Of a stretch of DNA of 64,000 nucleotides, positions 55,312 through 64,000 are shown in pieces. The position numbers were made by a program, and so were the translations under genes. Source of the DNA: Isoetes taiwanensis (lineage: Eukaryota > Streptophyta > Lycopodiopsida > Isoetales > Isoetaceae); contig JAJEKV010000078.1 of the NCBI GenBank assembly GCA_021234155.1, forward strand, positions 870,001-934,000. Direction: 5' to 3'. Numbering within the stretch: the first letter of the stretch is position 1; each line of letters starts with the position of its first letter. Under the pieces are notes generated by a model. The model was not told the DNA's origin. It was given only the letters and a program-made list of their open reading frames with translations, and did not search any database.

Positions 55312-55437
55312 ATTTTTAGCATAGAAAGGGCTATTTGGGAAAATACCAAAGAATTAAGGGCAATTTGGGAATTTTGAAGATACAAAGGGCTTTTTGGGAA
55401 ATAAGTCAACAATTAAGGTTATTTTGGTAAATTTCCC
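55312..55437 (-). repeat. MULE right terminal inverted repeat
   Basis: Complement of gggaaatttaccaaaataac at 55418-55437, followed inward by repeated ...gggaaa/...aagggc phrases matching the left end. Confidence 0.8.
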
Positions 55438-55677
55438 TATGTTTTATTGTAAGTGTTGGACTTAGCCCTAAATCAAACGGTTCAAATTATTCGGCGTAGA
55501 TCCGAGGGCTGGAAAGTTACGTTGGAAAAAAAAGAACAAAACAGAGGGCTAAACCCTAACCCTATGAGCGAAGACCCAGTCTCGCCCCGCGCTACCTATG
55601 GCGGTATCGTCTATGGTGGTGATGGGGCAGGAGTGATCAGTAACGGCATGAGCTTGTGACCACGTTTTCCTCTATAG

Positions 55678-55897
55678 ATTTTACATGTCTTATTACCTTG
55701 AGTTCGACCAGATTGGAAGCGGGCTCACAGAGCTATTGTTTGCTGGTTACTACAGTTTTGTCAATGAGAGCACAACCGACGGAACCTACAGGTATCCTCT
55801 CCTGCCATAAGCTATAGCTGGTTACTCCATGGATAACCTTAAATTAGATCCAGATGGACGATTGAAGTTGTACTCTTGGACGAACACATCTATACAT
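55678..55897 (+). pseudogene. Possible G-type lectin receptor-kinase fragment
   Basis: Two exon-like pieces: FYMSYYLEFDQIGSG... and then NLKLDPDGRLKLYSW. The second resembles the S-domain/G-type lectin pattern (LxxDxDGxLxLYSW) of plant receptor-like kinases. It is short and flanked by stops, so the call is tentative. It lies inside Helitron D. Confidence 0.4.
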
Positions 55898-56022
55898 TGA
55901 ATGAGGGGAAAATGGTTTTTTGCGGGTCAAGACCCATGTTCCATTCGAAAGGAATTCTCCGTTGCTCAGTTTTAGAAGCCCCCTGTTTGTAAAGCTGACG
56001 GATTTGCTTCCGTTTTTGAGGT

Positions 56023-57118
56023 ATGTTAGAAGCCATTGTGCAAGAGCATTTGAATGACAATTGCCTTTGCTCCCAAATTGGAGCCCTCCAACTTCCGGTA
56101 CATATTGAAGCAACATGCTTCAATAGGTTTTCGAACTCAAGGACAATCATGGAAACGCCGGTGTTCACTACTTGGTGTGAATGTTATGCCAGAACCAGTT
56201 TAGCTGCGCTATCAAAGCTGTGTCTGCTGATTTTTCTCATTTTTCTCAGGTTAGTTTATTTATTCTCCAACCGACACAAATTTCTAGGCCTAGAAGCTTA
56301 TTGCTTCAGTAAGTTTCTACCTGAACTTCTAAAAGTTCTACATGGGAGTAGTATCTTCGGTTTTGTCAGCGTAGAACATTTTGCTCTTTATTTTATATAT
56401 CATGAGTTGCAGAAAGAAATGATCTGGACAAGAAATTGTGGAATGATTAAGGGTGACTGCATGCGTCCTATTGCTAGAGGAAAATGAAAAGAAGCTTGAT
56501 TTAATTCATAGTCACGGTTGTACTTTTTCTATTATCTCATTCTTTTTATTCTACTTACAGGTTGCTCAAAATGAACAGAACAGTTTCAATAAGTTTTCAA
56601 CTTCTGGTGAGATGGATCACCATGCAGGTGCACGTGCATTAGCAGATTTCACATTTATTCATCGTGAGACGTGCTGCAGTGAGCTAAAATGGAAGGGTAA
56701 TCATGGCCAATCTTCCACGATAATAGCAACAAATCCATACTATTTCTTAGAGTTAGATGTATTGCGGGCTCTAGAAATTTTCTAGATAGTGTTCCCTCAT
56801 CTTGGACATAAGTGAAGAGAGAAAAACTATTAAAGAAGTTAATTTATGAACATTGACGACATTTTGTCAGATTTTGTGAAAGACTATTTGGAAGATAAAA
56901 TTTTCTCAGTTCTCTGCATGTGGCTGCTTCAACTTATTTCTAAAAAGTCACTGTTGGATTTTGTCAATGAGCTTGATGAAGAGCTATCAGGTTCTTGGAA
57001 AACAAGAGTAAGGGATCACAATTCAGAGATCTGCAAGCAATTATTGCAACTGTTTCGGGAAGAGGAATGGGAGGATGCTTCAAGGTCTTTTAAGAGTTAA
57101 TTTTAGAAGCAAGGAGCT
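56023..57118 (+). other. Exon-like open frames in Helitron D, unassigned
   Basis: Frames at 56023-56487, 56453-56785 and 56846-57100 (MNIDDILSDFVKDYLEDKIF ... LLQLFREEEWEDASRSFKS) have coding-like composition and nearby TTACAG acceptors. I cannot name the parent genes. Confidence 0.3.
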
Positions 57119-57242
57119 GAGATGTGAACTATCCAGAAGATTATTAAGCCTCCTAATATGTAATTTTGCTGATCTATTGTATCAGTTACCAAGAATTGGA
57201 AGTTCTCATATAAGTATTGTAAAAGGAAGTGATATGTGATGA

Positions 57243-57575
57243 TGTGCTTGGACAAGGAGTTGCGGGAGCTTAACAAACAAAATGCTAAAAAGGAGGTTGA
57301 TTTTCTTTCATCATAATCAAAGCATCATGGAAATCCAAACCATAGTTTGAAGGTTTGGACTTATTTAGCTCTTCACTGTAACTTAAATGCAGACCTTTGT
57401 GAAATTTGATTCAATGGTACAGAAACAACATTTGAAAAGAAAGCTAATTGAGCTTCAAGGGAGAAGCACTATAGAAAGAAAGAGATAAGCTATTAGCCGA
57501 ATTGGAGACAACATCTAGTGCTTCTCATGTGCAGACACAAAAAATGCAGGATTTATATGTGCAGAAGCATCCATC
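57243..57575 (+). pseudogene. Captured KIN-4 kinesin coiled-coil fragment
   Basis: CLDKELRELNKQNAKKEVDF (57246-57305), then, after an intron-like gap ending ATGCAG at 57392, FDSMVQKQHLKRKLIELQG. A frameshift follows, then KERDKLLAELE and TQKMQDLYVQK. These follow the coiled-coil of plant kinesin-4 (FRA1/BC12 type: DKELxELNxxLxxKE, HxxKKLxELExEK, xERDxLLAEVE, LQKLKxLE). The motor domain is absent. It is a decayed, Helitron-carried fragment. Confidence 0.7.
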
Positions 57576-57822
57576 TAATATTAAAAAAAGTTTTTCTGAT
57601 AATTGCTTCAATTCTTAGGTGTTAACATTTTAATGATGGATATAGTTCCAATCAATGGACATCGTATATTGAATGCCACCGCTTTGTTTTCTATAAGAAG
57701 TTTCTGTATGAAAAGTGCCATGTTATCTCTAGATATCCCCATCATTTGTGCCTTTTTACTAACACAAATCATCTACTTAGAAAAATCACCGGACTCCCTC
57801 ACTGTTGTGTTTTAAAGTCTAA

Positions 57823-57945
57823 GAAGCATAAAACATTTACCATGTTTGTTAAAGAAAGAAAGGTAGATCATATTATTCAAAGCCTAAGAAGCATAAAACA
57901 TTTAGCATGTGTTAAAAGAAAGAAAGGTAGATCATATTATTCGAG
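57823..57945 (+). repeat. Tandem duplication of about 60 bp
   Basis: aagcataaaacatttaccat... at 57826 and agcataaaacatttagcatg... at 57889 repeat through gaaaggtagatcatattatt. Confidence 0.75.
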
Positions 57946-58679
57946 TAGTCATGTTATTCAACATCATTCCAATGTAAAACCATTTTTTGTAAATGAAGTG
58001 ACAAATTATGATGGGGCATTAGTGCCTTTTGTGCAAAACATATAAATGACTTACATAGCACAATGATTGGAATATATGCATGTACAACACATACAAAAAT
58101 TAGTTGATGTTACAAGCTCTGCAACATCTAATAATATTTGATCTCTGCTGGAATGTTGGATTGAATGTAGCAAGTTCATTGACAAACAATACTTACTGTA
58201 AATGTACATTAAACTTCATATAAGCAAGGTTACTTAAGAAAAACGTTGGCCTCTTACAATATGAACGACTTAACATTAGCTGATAAGTTGATTGACGGGT
58301 TTCTAACTAAGCCCAACGTTGATTAACATGAGTTGATAAGTTCATTAACATACTTCTAACTGAGCCCAGAGCCCAAAGGACAAACAATGATAACTTCTCT
58401 ATGGATTTGCCTTATTAATATTAGCTCCTGCATCAACAGCCCAGTTCCTTTTCCAGCACGGCCCTAGAGTTAGGAACGACCCTACCTCTTTGCCGGTATT
58501 AGCACAGCGGCAGCACAACCCTCACACACCAGGTTGGAATTTCATATATCTCAGGCCAACTACTGATTTCCGGCCAGCTACTAATTTCTAGCCCCCTCTT
58601 AAAACCAATCTGTTAGGGCATTTGAATATCATTTACACGTTCTTAACTTATGCCCAGCAACACTGGGCATCATTACTAG

Positions 58680-59117
58680 TCCTATATTATAAAGTTTTAT
58701 TGTAAGTGTTGGACCCAGCCCTAATTTTGATGGTTAGGATTAAATGAGCAGACGGTCCAAAATTAACCAAAACAAAGCGTTTTACAGTTTTTTCTTGGGC
58801 AGCCATCGATATAGCCTAGACAACATCGAGCTCTCGTAAACATAGGCTTTCGAACCTCTGGTGGAGGTTTTTTATTTAGGCTCTGGAAAATGATGGCTGT
58901 GTTTTTAATTTCGCAGCAGGGCCTATCACTCTGCTGGCCAAAGTCGTGAAGAAAGCTCAAGTGGAGCTCTACAACTGGATAGTGCAATGATGGCTGTGTT
59001 TTTAATTTCGCAACAGGACCTATCACTCTGCTTGCCAAAGTCGTGAAGAAAGCTCAAGTGGAGCTCTACAACTGGATAGTGTAAGGAGTTTTTTATCAGT
59101 TATTTAGAAAGCCAAGG
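58680..59117 (+). mobile_element. Helitron E, 5' portion only
   Basis: It begins TCCTATATTATAAAGTTTTA directly after the CTAG of Helitron D and continues TGTAAGTGTTGGACCC, as in Helitron A. No 3' hairpin/CTAG end lies in the rest of the window. The element is probably interrupted by the FCP element at 59118. Confidence 0.7.
58890..59082 (+). repeat. 97-bp tandem duplication of an exon-like unit
   Basis: Units at 58890-58986 and 58987-59082 differ at a few positions. Each has a TTTCGCAG (or TTTCGCAA) acceptor-like site, then a frame reading GPITLLAKVVKKAQVELYNW. The conserved frame suggests a captured exon duplicated after capture. Parent gene not recognised. Confidence 0.7.
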
Positions 59118-59147
59118 AACCATCATCCAATTAAATTGGGATTATGT
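59118..59147. repeat. FCP-element terminal sequence, second copy
   Basis: aaccatcatccaattaaattg... matches 20101-20130 and the complement of 40624-40653. The partner end of this copy is not found before 64000. Confidence 0.65.
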
Positions 59148-59434
59148 CAACTTCAAAATCATGTCTAACATTTGGCCTTGTTGGGGTTAATCTCTTTTTG
59201 GACTTGATAAATAACATAAGGTTGCAATTCACATGTGTTGTTTCATATGCGAATTGAAATATGTAGAAATGAAGAGCAAGTTGCTAGATAGATGAGACCA
59301 AAATTAAACAACATTAAAATATTAGGTTTGATAATAACAGATTGTATTATTTGCGAAGCAATTGTAGACCCGAACTTATGGATACATGACACAAATATCA
59401 TACAAAAATATCATATATTCCAATAAAAAGTTAA

Positions 59435-60987
59435 GGGATCAATCCATGTTTTTCCACGATTTAACAAGGTGTAGTTCCATGTCAGCCATTCTATCTAGTT
59501 CTAGGTGTGAATCTAACACTTACGCACTGTCATTTCCATAGCCAAATTATTCATAATAGACATAAACTTCACCAGAAAATCATTTGTCGCAAAAAATTTT
59601 GGATCATAAAATGGTGGATTCAGGGCCTGCATTTGATTGTAGAACCATTTAAGTACATCATCATCCACTATGATTATATCATCCTTATTCTCGATACCAA
59701 GTTCATCCATCATGTTACTCAAGTGTTTGATGAAGATAGGCTTGCCTGTTGGATCATTGGGATTAGTGAACTTCACACATTTGTGCTGATCCCGAAAGGT
59801 CAACCAATGTCTATCCATTTCCCCCAGTGCCTCTAAAGTATCCTTGATGTTCCTTAGTTCCATGGATGACCAAATACCGACTCTAAATAACCGAAATGCC
59901 TCATCTAGCATCTCCTTCAAGTGCGGCCGCGGATAGATCCTCTTGGAATTTGATTCTACTGGTTTCTGATGAAACTGATCTCTAGCCACTTTATTTTTCG
60001 AAAAAGTCTTACAAAGAACTCCGTTCAGGTCGAACACCACAACCTTCTTAGAAACGCAAGGCAAGCTGAAACATCAAACATGTCTCTGGTCAGCAAGATA
60101 TGATCACACAAACAATGCAAACGCGTCAGGCGTGATTTGAGTTAGGCTTAACCAAATCGCACTCGGTTTAGTGTGACCATGAAATATAATTAAAGCACGC
60201 TTGGCGCGATTTAATTCAAAGAAAAGATAAATTAAATCATGTGTTGGCACGATTTCATCTGCAAAGCCATACCTATCATATCAGTTTCTCTGTCGTCGTC
60301 GGCGGCATTCTCCCGTTCGCCACCCTTAATCTCCGTACTCTTCTGACTGTTAGAATTGTTATTTTCTATTAGTTCCTCTAAGTCCTTCACAATTGACATT
60401 ATTTTAGTATTGATTTGGCAAACCTGTAAATCACTAGAGTCGCTTGAGTTGTCAATGGTCCCTTCACTCTCGGTTGCCTTATCAATTAGATCCTTGTTAA
60501 CTTGTGAATCTATTTTATTGTTGCTTGCGTCACCCGCAAGTGAGGCAAGGATATTCTTTATGTTCGCCTTCATCACATTACTTTGAGCAGCCAGTTTAGC
60601 CGCAACTTGGTCATTACTTTCCTTATCAGGCTGCAGATTACTAGTTCTCTCACCAGAACCATCGTCCATCTTTGAATTGGACAAGTCCACGAGGTTTTTG
60701 ATTGCTGAAGATTTCAGATTGTCATAAGGGCCTTTAGGAGATTTAGCAAGTATATGCATGAGGAATGTTTCAAGAAAGCCTTTGGCCTGCTCATCACTCA
60801 CAAAGCAATGAAATCTTCTAACACCCATAAGAGCCTCTCGGGCAATATAACCTCCAACATGAAGCTCCAAGCACATTGTATCAATTGGAGCAAATGCCTC
60901 AACGAGGTAAGAAGCCATAGACAGGGGAAATCCTTTTTTATTTAAGGGGCCCTTCTTCTTAGTTAGTAGCGTACTTGATTTCACCAC
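59435..60987 (-). pseudogene. FCP1-like HAD-domain protein gene, uninterrupted copy
   Basis: The minus-strand exon 60987-60273 carries ASYLVEAFAPIDTMCLELHV, GGYIAREALMGVRRFHCFVS and an acidic C-part. An intron (60272-60066, GTATGG...TTTCAG) follows. The second exon, from 60065, has an FCP1/SCP-like HAD fold: VVVFDLNGVLCKTFS, VGIWSSMELRNI and DIIIVDDDVLKW. As in the other copy the motif is DLN rather than DLD, so phosphatase activity is doubtful. A 1-base loss near 59520 truncates the protein (TVRKC), while homology to the other copy's C-terminus continues to about 59435. It is the empty-site reference for the giant element. Confidence 0.8.
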
Positions 60988-60999
60988 TTAGGAGAGGAT

Positions 61000-62373
61000 C
61001 TCGATCCTCATCCTCTTCTGACTCATCTTGTTCCTGATCCTGATCCCGATCCGTATGATAGAATATAGTTGTTAAGTCTGGATCATCTAGAAGAAAATAT
61101 TCTCATGCACTGCTATTGTCACCCTTGGCCTTAGCATTATCATATTCCTCGTCTGACAGCATGGATATCATAATGAAGATCACATGTGCCATCTTTCGTG
61201 CTGTTCGCAGCTCATTATCCCTAACATCATATATTAGGCATCCCTCCCTAATATGAGGCACTCCAGATCATGAGCAGCAGATAGTGCATGCAGATGTGGG
61301 TCACCTGAAGGACAAACGATGACAATAGTAAAGGACCTCTCAGTTGTCAATCCTATACAGCTGGTAAAGAAGATGTTGTAGTCCTTCTGGTTCATGCCCA
61401 TATCTCCTCTCCCACCCCTGCTGTCCAACACAAAGAGTGATATGTTTCTAAGGCAAGTAGTTGATTCCGGCAAGAGACCTTTGTACCCAATGGAGACTGA
61501 ATACTGGACAATGTCTTTTTCTCTAGTAATCTTCTTCACAAGGGCCATTTTTCTTCTCAACTCGGCCAGTACCTTAGGGGGTATAGTCTCTTTATGTTTT
61601 GTATTTTTAGCCTTCCAATTCTTTAGGAAGTCTTTTGACCAGAATACAAACTTCTTGATGCTATCATTACTGACCTTGTATTTGTCCAGCAATCCAATTT
61701 CAGATAAAGCCATATCCCCTGATAGCCTTTGTAACTTAGCTCCTACAGCTGACTTCATTGTACGTACATCCTTCACATGGCTACAACACTCAACGAAGGA
61801 CATCCTATCCTTAGTGAAAGCACTCTTCTTGTATAAGACTTCCTTCTTCAGGCACTGGTCTAAAACCCAAATGGTCTCAGTGTCGTCTAGCCCCTAAGTC
61901 TTTCTTATCTCTGTCACATTCAAGTCAAAGATGCTTACATCAATAGGAGGCACCCTACCCATAGTATCTGGCAGCTTCTTTTGTGCATAAGCGTCCCAGA
62001 ATTCATTCCACTTGAGCCATACTGCCTCCTTACAAAAGACAATCTTATGCAAGTCTGTTGGACCTGACCTGCTAGATGTGCTATCAGAAGGATCTGCAAT
62101 GTCATCACCACCTTTTTTCTTTGATTTTCTTGCAGTCTTCTTCTCTTGTATAATTGTCTGCGACAGAGTCCGCTCCAGCAGCTTGAACGCCTCAGACTTT
62201 GACCCGCCCTGTCTGGTGGGTAATGGGCAGCCATATTCCACCCATTGTTGACGGGCATGGCGTAGTTGCTCCACGTATGGACTATAATAGTATAGACATT
62301 GAATCAGTATCATAGAACAGAAACACGCCAGGTGCGAATTGAATAGAACTGAATTGATCAACATAGAAAGCAC
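61000..62373 (-). pseudogene. FCP-element upstream protein region
   Basis: Two minus-strand frames (62373-61894 and 61803-61234) are continuous in one frame except for a TAG near 61895. They read WNEFWDAYAQKKLPDTMGRV, PPIDVSIFDLNVTEIRK, DDTETIWVLDQCLKKEVLYK and LFVLDSRGGRGDMGMNQKDY. After another frame change an acidic stretch (DQDQEQDESEEDEDRDP) leads to the FCP-like frame at 60987. It is therefore probably the N-terminal part of the same large protein. No enzyme family was recognised. The short interior frameshifts mark a recent pseudogene. Confidence 0.6.
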
Positions 62374-62790
62374 GCCTAGATACTCTAGTCACTATAGCGA
62401 ATCCTATCTTCATAGCTCGATTGTTGAAGCATATCTTCCTTGGCAACAACATGCACATGATGTACATAGAACATAAAAGGCTTTAAAAAAGAGCAAATGA
62501 AGCAAAATAGCTTAGCAATATAATTCTTAAATCACATATAATCCTAGATCAAACACAAATCCCCAGGGGCACCAACATACGATCTGGGCTGTAGGATCGA
62601 CGAATCCAATGACTGTGGTAGTCCAGAGTGCACCTCATTTAAAATGTGTAGCAAAATAATAGGGGGTTTCAGGGGGATTTGATATAGATGTAAAAATAAC
62701 AATTCTTGAAACCATTGACCATATATCTCTAAAACAGTCGAATAAGTTGTTATAAAAATAAATATAATTCAAGATAAAAAATAATCGTAT

Positions 62791-62865
62791 TAGCTCACTG
62801 GGTATATTGGTTAAAGTAGTCTTAATTAGGACATTGAATTATTTTGGTAGAGGTTCGAGCTCCAG
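62791..62865 (+). repeat. tRNA-like (SINE-head) segment, unit 1
   Basis: TAGCTCACTGG (62791) fits box A (TRGCNNANNGG) and GGTTCGAGCTC (62852) fits box B (GGTTCGANTCC). The 50-base spacing is compatible with an internal pol III promoter. The stems and anticodon arm do not fold as a proper tRNA, so it is tRNA-derived repeat DNA rather than a tRNA gene. Confidence 0.6.
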
Positions 62866-63263
62866 TATTTCGTATTCTAAAATCTTAGGCAAAGTTGTAT
62901 AGAGGTTCGATATTCCCTCAAAACCTTAGGCGAAATCATATTTCATATTTCAAAATCATAGGCGCCTCCAATCATAAATGACTAGAGGTGCCCAGGGACC
63001 CCAACATATGATCTGGGCCGTAGGATCGACGAATCAGATGACTATGGTAGTCCATGTGCACCTTGTTTAGAATATGTAGCAAAATAACTGGGGGTTTCAA
63101 GGGAATTTGATATGAATGTAAAAATAACAATTCCTGAAACCATGGGGGATTTGATATGAATGTAAAAATAACAACTCCTCAAATCATAGACCATATATCC
63201 CTAAAACAATAGAATAAGTTGTTATAAAAAAAAATATAGATTTAAGATAAAAAATAATCACAT

Positions 63264-63338
63264 TAGCTCACTGGGTATATTGGTTAAAGTAGTCTTAGTT
63301 AGGACATTGAATTATTCTGGTAGAGGTTCGAGCTCCGG
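63264..63338 (+). repeat. tRNA-like (SINE-head) segment, unit 2
   Basis: Same as 62791-62865, with box A at 63264 and box B at 63325, 473 bases downstream. Confidence 0.6.
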
Positions 63339-63560
63339 TACATATTCTAAAATCTTAGACAATGTCGTATAGAGGTTTGATATTCCCTCAAAACCTTAGG
63401 CAAAATCGTATTTCATATTTCAAAATCATAGCCGCCTCCAATCATAAATGTGTATAAGTGAAACGAGAGGTGCCCAGGGGCACCAACATACTATCTGGGC
63501 CGTAGAATCGACGAATCAGACGACTGTCGTAGTCCAGGTGCACTTCGTTTAGAATATGTA

Positions 63561-64000
63561 GCAATAGCAAGCCAAAGGCAATATGTAATTCTTAGGAACC
63601 ATTAGAAATCACTTTGACATATCAATATTTGTCCCTTCCAAAGTTTTCCACTTCACATGAAATAGCCCAACATGCCAGCTTTACTACTCTAACATTTTTG
63701 GCATAGAGGAGGACTGTGAGGATTAATCAATCCCATGTGAAATAGATACGACATGCAGGTCTAAGAAATGTAAAACTGCAAAATATTTCAACAGTAATAT
63801 TCCTCATAACAAACATAAGTATTTGGGAATTTTTGGATTTGTCCTCCTTGCGTAACTGTATAATTATTGGGTTCGTTGCATTTTTTTAATTTTACTCCAT
63901 TTTCAAAGACAATTTCTTCAAGGCCATAAATTTGTTCTTTCTATCGTTTTTTCCAAATATGACTCTTGAATGTAAATGCTTAGAACAAGGGTTCATTAAT
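63561..64000. other. Unassigned AT-rich DNA
   Basis: No coding frame, repeat or transposon end was recognised in the last 440 bases. Confidence 0.4.

Larger units (their letters stand above)
46837..55437 (+). mobile_element. MULE (Mutator-like) transposon, 8.6 kb
   Basis: Inverted termini of about 85-120 bp: the left end gggaaatttaccaaaataac at 46837 matches the complement of the right end at 55418-55437, with further matching phrases (tttcccaaattgcccttt). The enclosed MuDR-type transposase confirms the family. A 9-bp target duplication expected for MULEs is not evident (left flank ...ttaaaaaaa, right flank tatgtttta), so one edge may be rearranged. Confidence 0.8.
55438..58679 (+). mobile_element. 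Helitron D, 5' end modified at the MULE border
   Basis: The 3' end is typical: hairpin GCCCAGC-AAC-ACTGGGC (58652-58668), seven bases, CTAG (58676-58679). Near the 5' side tatgttttattgtaagtgttg matches position 12 onward of Helitrons A, B and E. The first bases (TCCTATATTAT) are missing, cut exactly where the MULE ends. The length is about 3.24 kb. It contains pieces of several plant genes and no Helitron transposase. Confidence 0.75.
62560..63560 (+). repeat. Tandem repeat of about 430-480 bp, two units and a partial
   Basis: Landmark gatctgggc(c/t)gtaggatcg occurs at 62581, 63010 and (as ctatctgggc) 63491. The units share long near-identical text (ggtttcaagggaatttgata, ttccctcaaaaccttagg). 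The second unit is longer because of an internal duplication of gggatttgatatgaatgtaa. Each full unit holds one tRNA-like segment. Confidence 0.85.

Noticed and set aside
62791-63338. Two tRNA genes (box A and box B present)
   Set aside because: The acceptor and anticodon stems do not pair convincingly, and both copies are part of a repeat of about 430-480 bp. They are called tRNA-derived repeats instead.

Overview
The window looks like a stretch of a large, repeat-choked land-plant nuclear genome. The evidence is spliceosomal GT/AG introns, a PLS-type PPR remnant, an ankyrin/PGG membrane protein, plant-type Ty3, CACTA, MULE and Helitron elements, and plant gene fragments (SAC phosphatase, KIN-4 kinesin, class-3 lipase). 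The unusual transposon proteins and heavy nesting make me lean towards a spore-bearing vascular plant (fern or lycophyte), but this is inference and no marker settles it. I see no intact ordinary housekeeping gene. Almost everything is mobile DNA, its cargo, or decayed genes.

Layout. 1-2.7 kb: the right end of a CACTA element sits inside a Ty3-type gag-protease remnant that still has its tRNA-Met primer site. 4.7-6.2 kb: a 1.4-kb inverted repeat with arms of about 620 bp. 7-12 kb: a small MITE, a PPR pseudogene and an ankyrin/PGG gene whose 3' end was replaced by a second MITE copy. 12.2-20.1 kb: an element rich in a 'ttaatgtggcca' satellite, split by two head-to-tail Helitrons (13443-15874 and 15875-19128), one of which carries a captured SAC-domain exon.

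20.1-40.65 kb: a transposon family encoding an FCP1-like HAD domain ('FCP element', ends AACCATCATC). It is interrupted by a 17.76-kb element (21549-39304) with 41-bp inverted termini. That giant element holds tRNA-like repeat units, two 80-aa small-protein genes with TATA boxes, a DUF7869-like transposase gene with an HTH region, a DUF8039-like protein, an array of about 15 GC-rich palindromes, a multi-exon ParB-like gene with a LINE in its intron, and a captured class-3 lipase fragment. An uninterrupted FCP element at 59.1-62.4 kb serves as the paralogous empty site.

40.7-42.4 kb: a decayed second copy of the transposase and small-protein pair. 42.5-46.8 kb: a Helitron end and an element with AACGACGTCG-type repeats plus a multi-exon gene. 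46.8-55.4 kb: an 8.6-kb MULE whose transposase gene is split by a 5.8-kb intron or insertion full of other repeats. 55.4-59.1 kb: two more Helitrons in tandem, with KIN-4 and possible lectin fragments. 62.5-63.6 kb: a tandem repeat whose unit contains a tRNA-like promoter.

Most interesting candidate system: the giant 21.5-39.3 kb element. It pairs a ParB-like protein gene with a regular array of parS-like palindromes lying immediately upstream, and pairs a DUF7869-like transposase convergently with a conserved 80-aa protein. The ParB/palindrome link is a hypothesis from sequence reading only.
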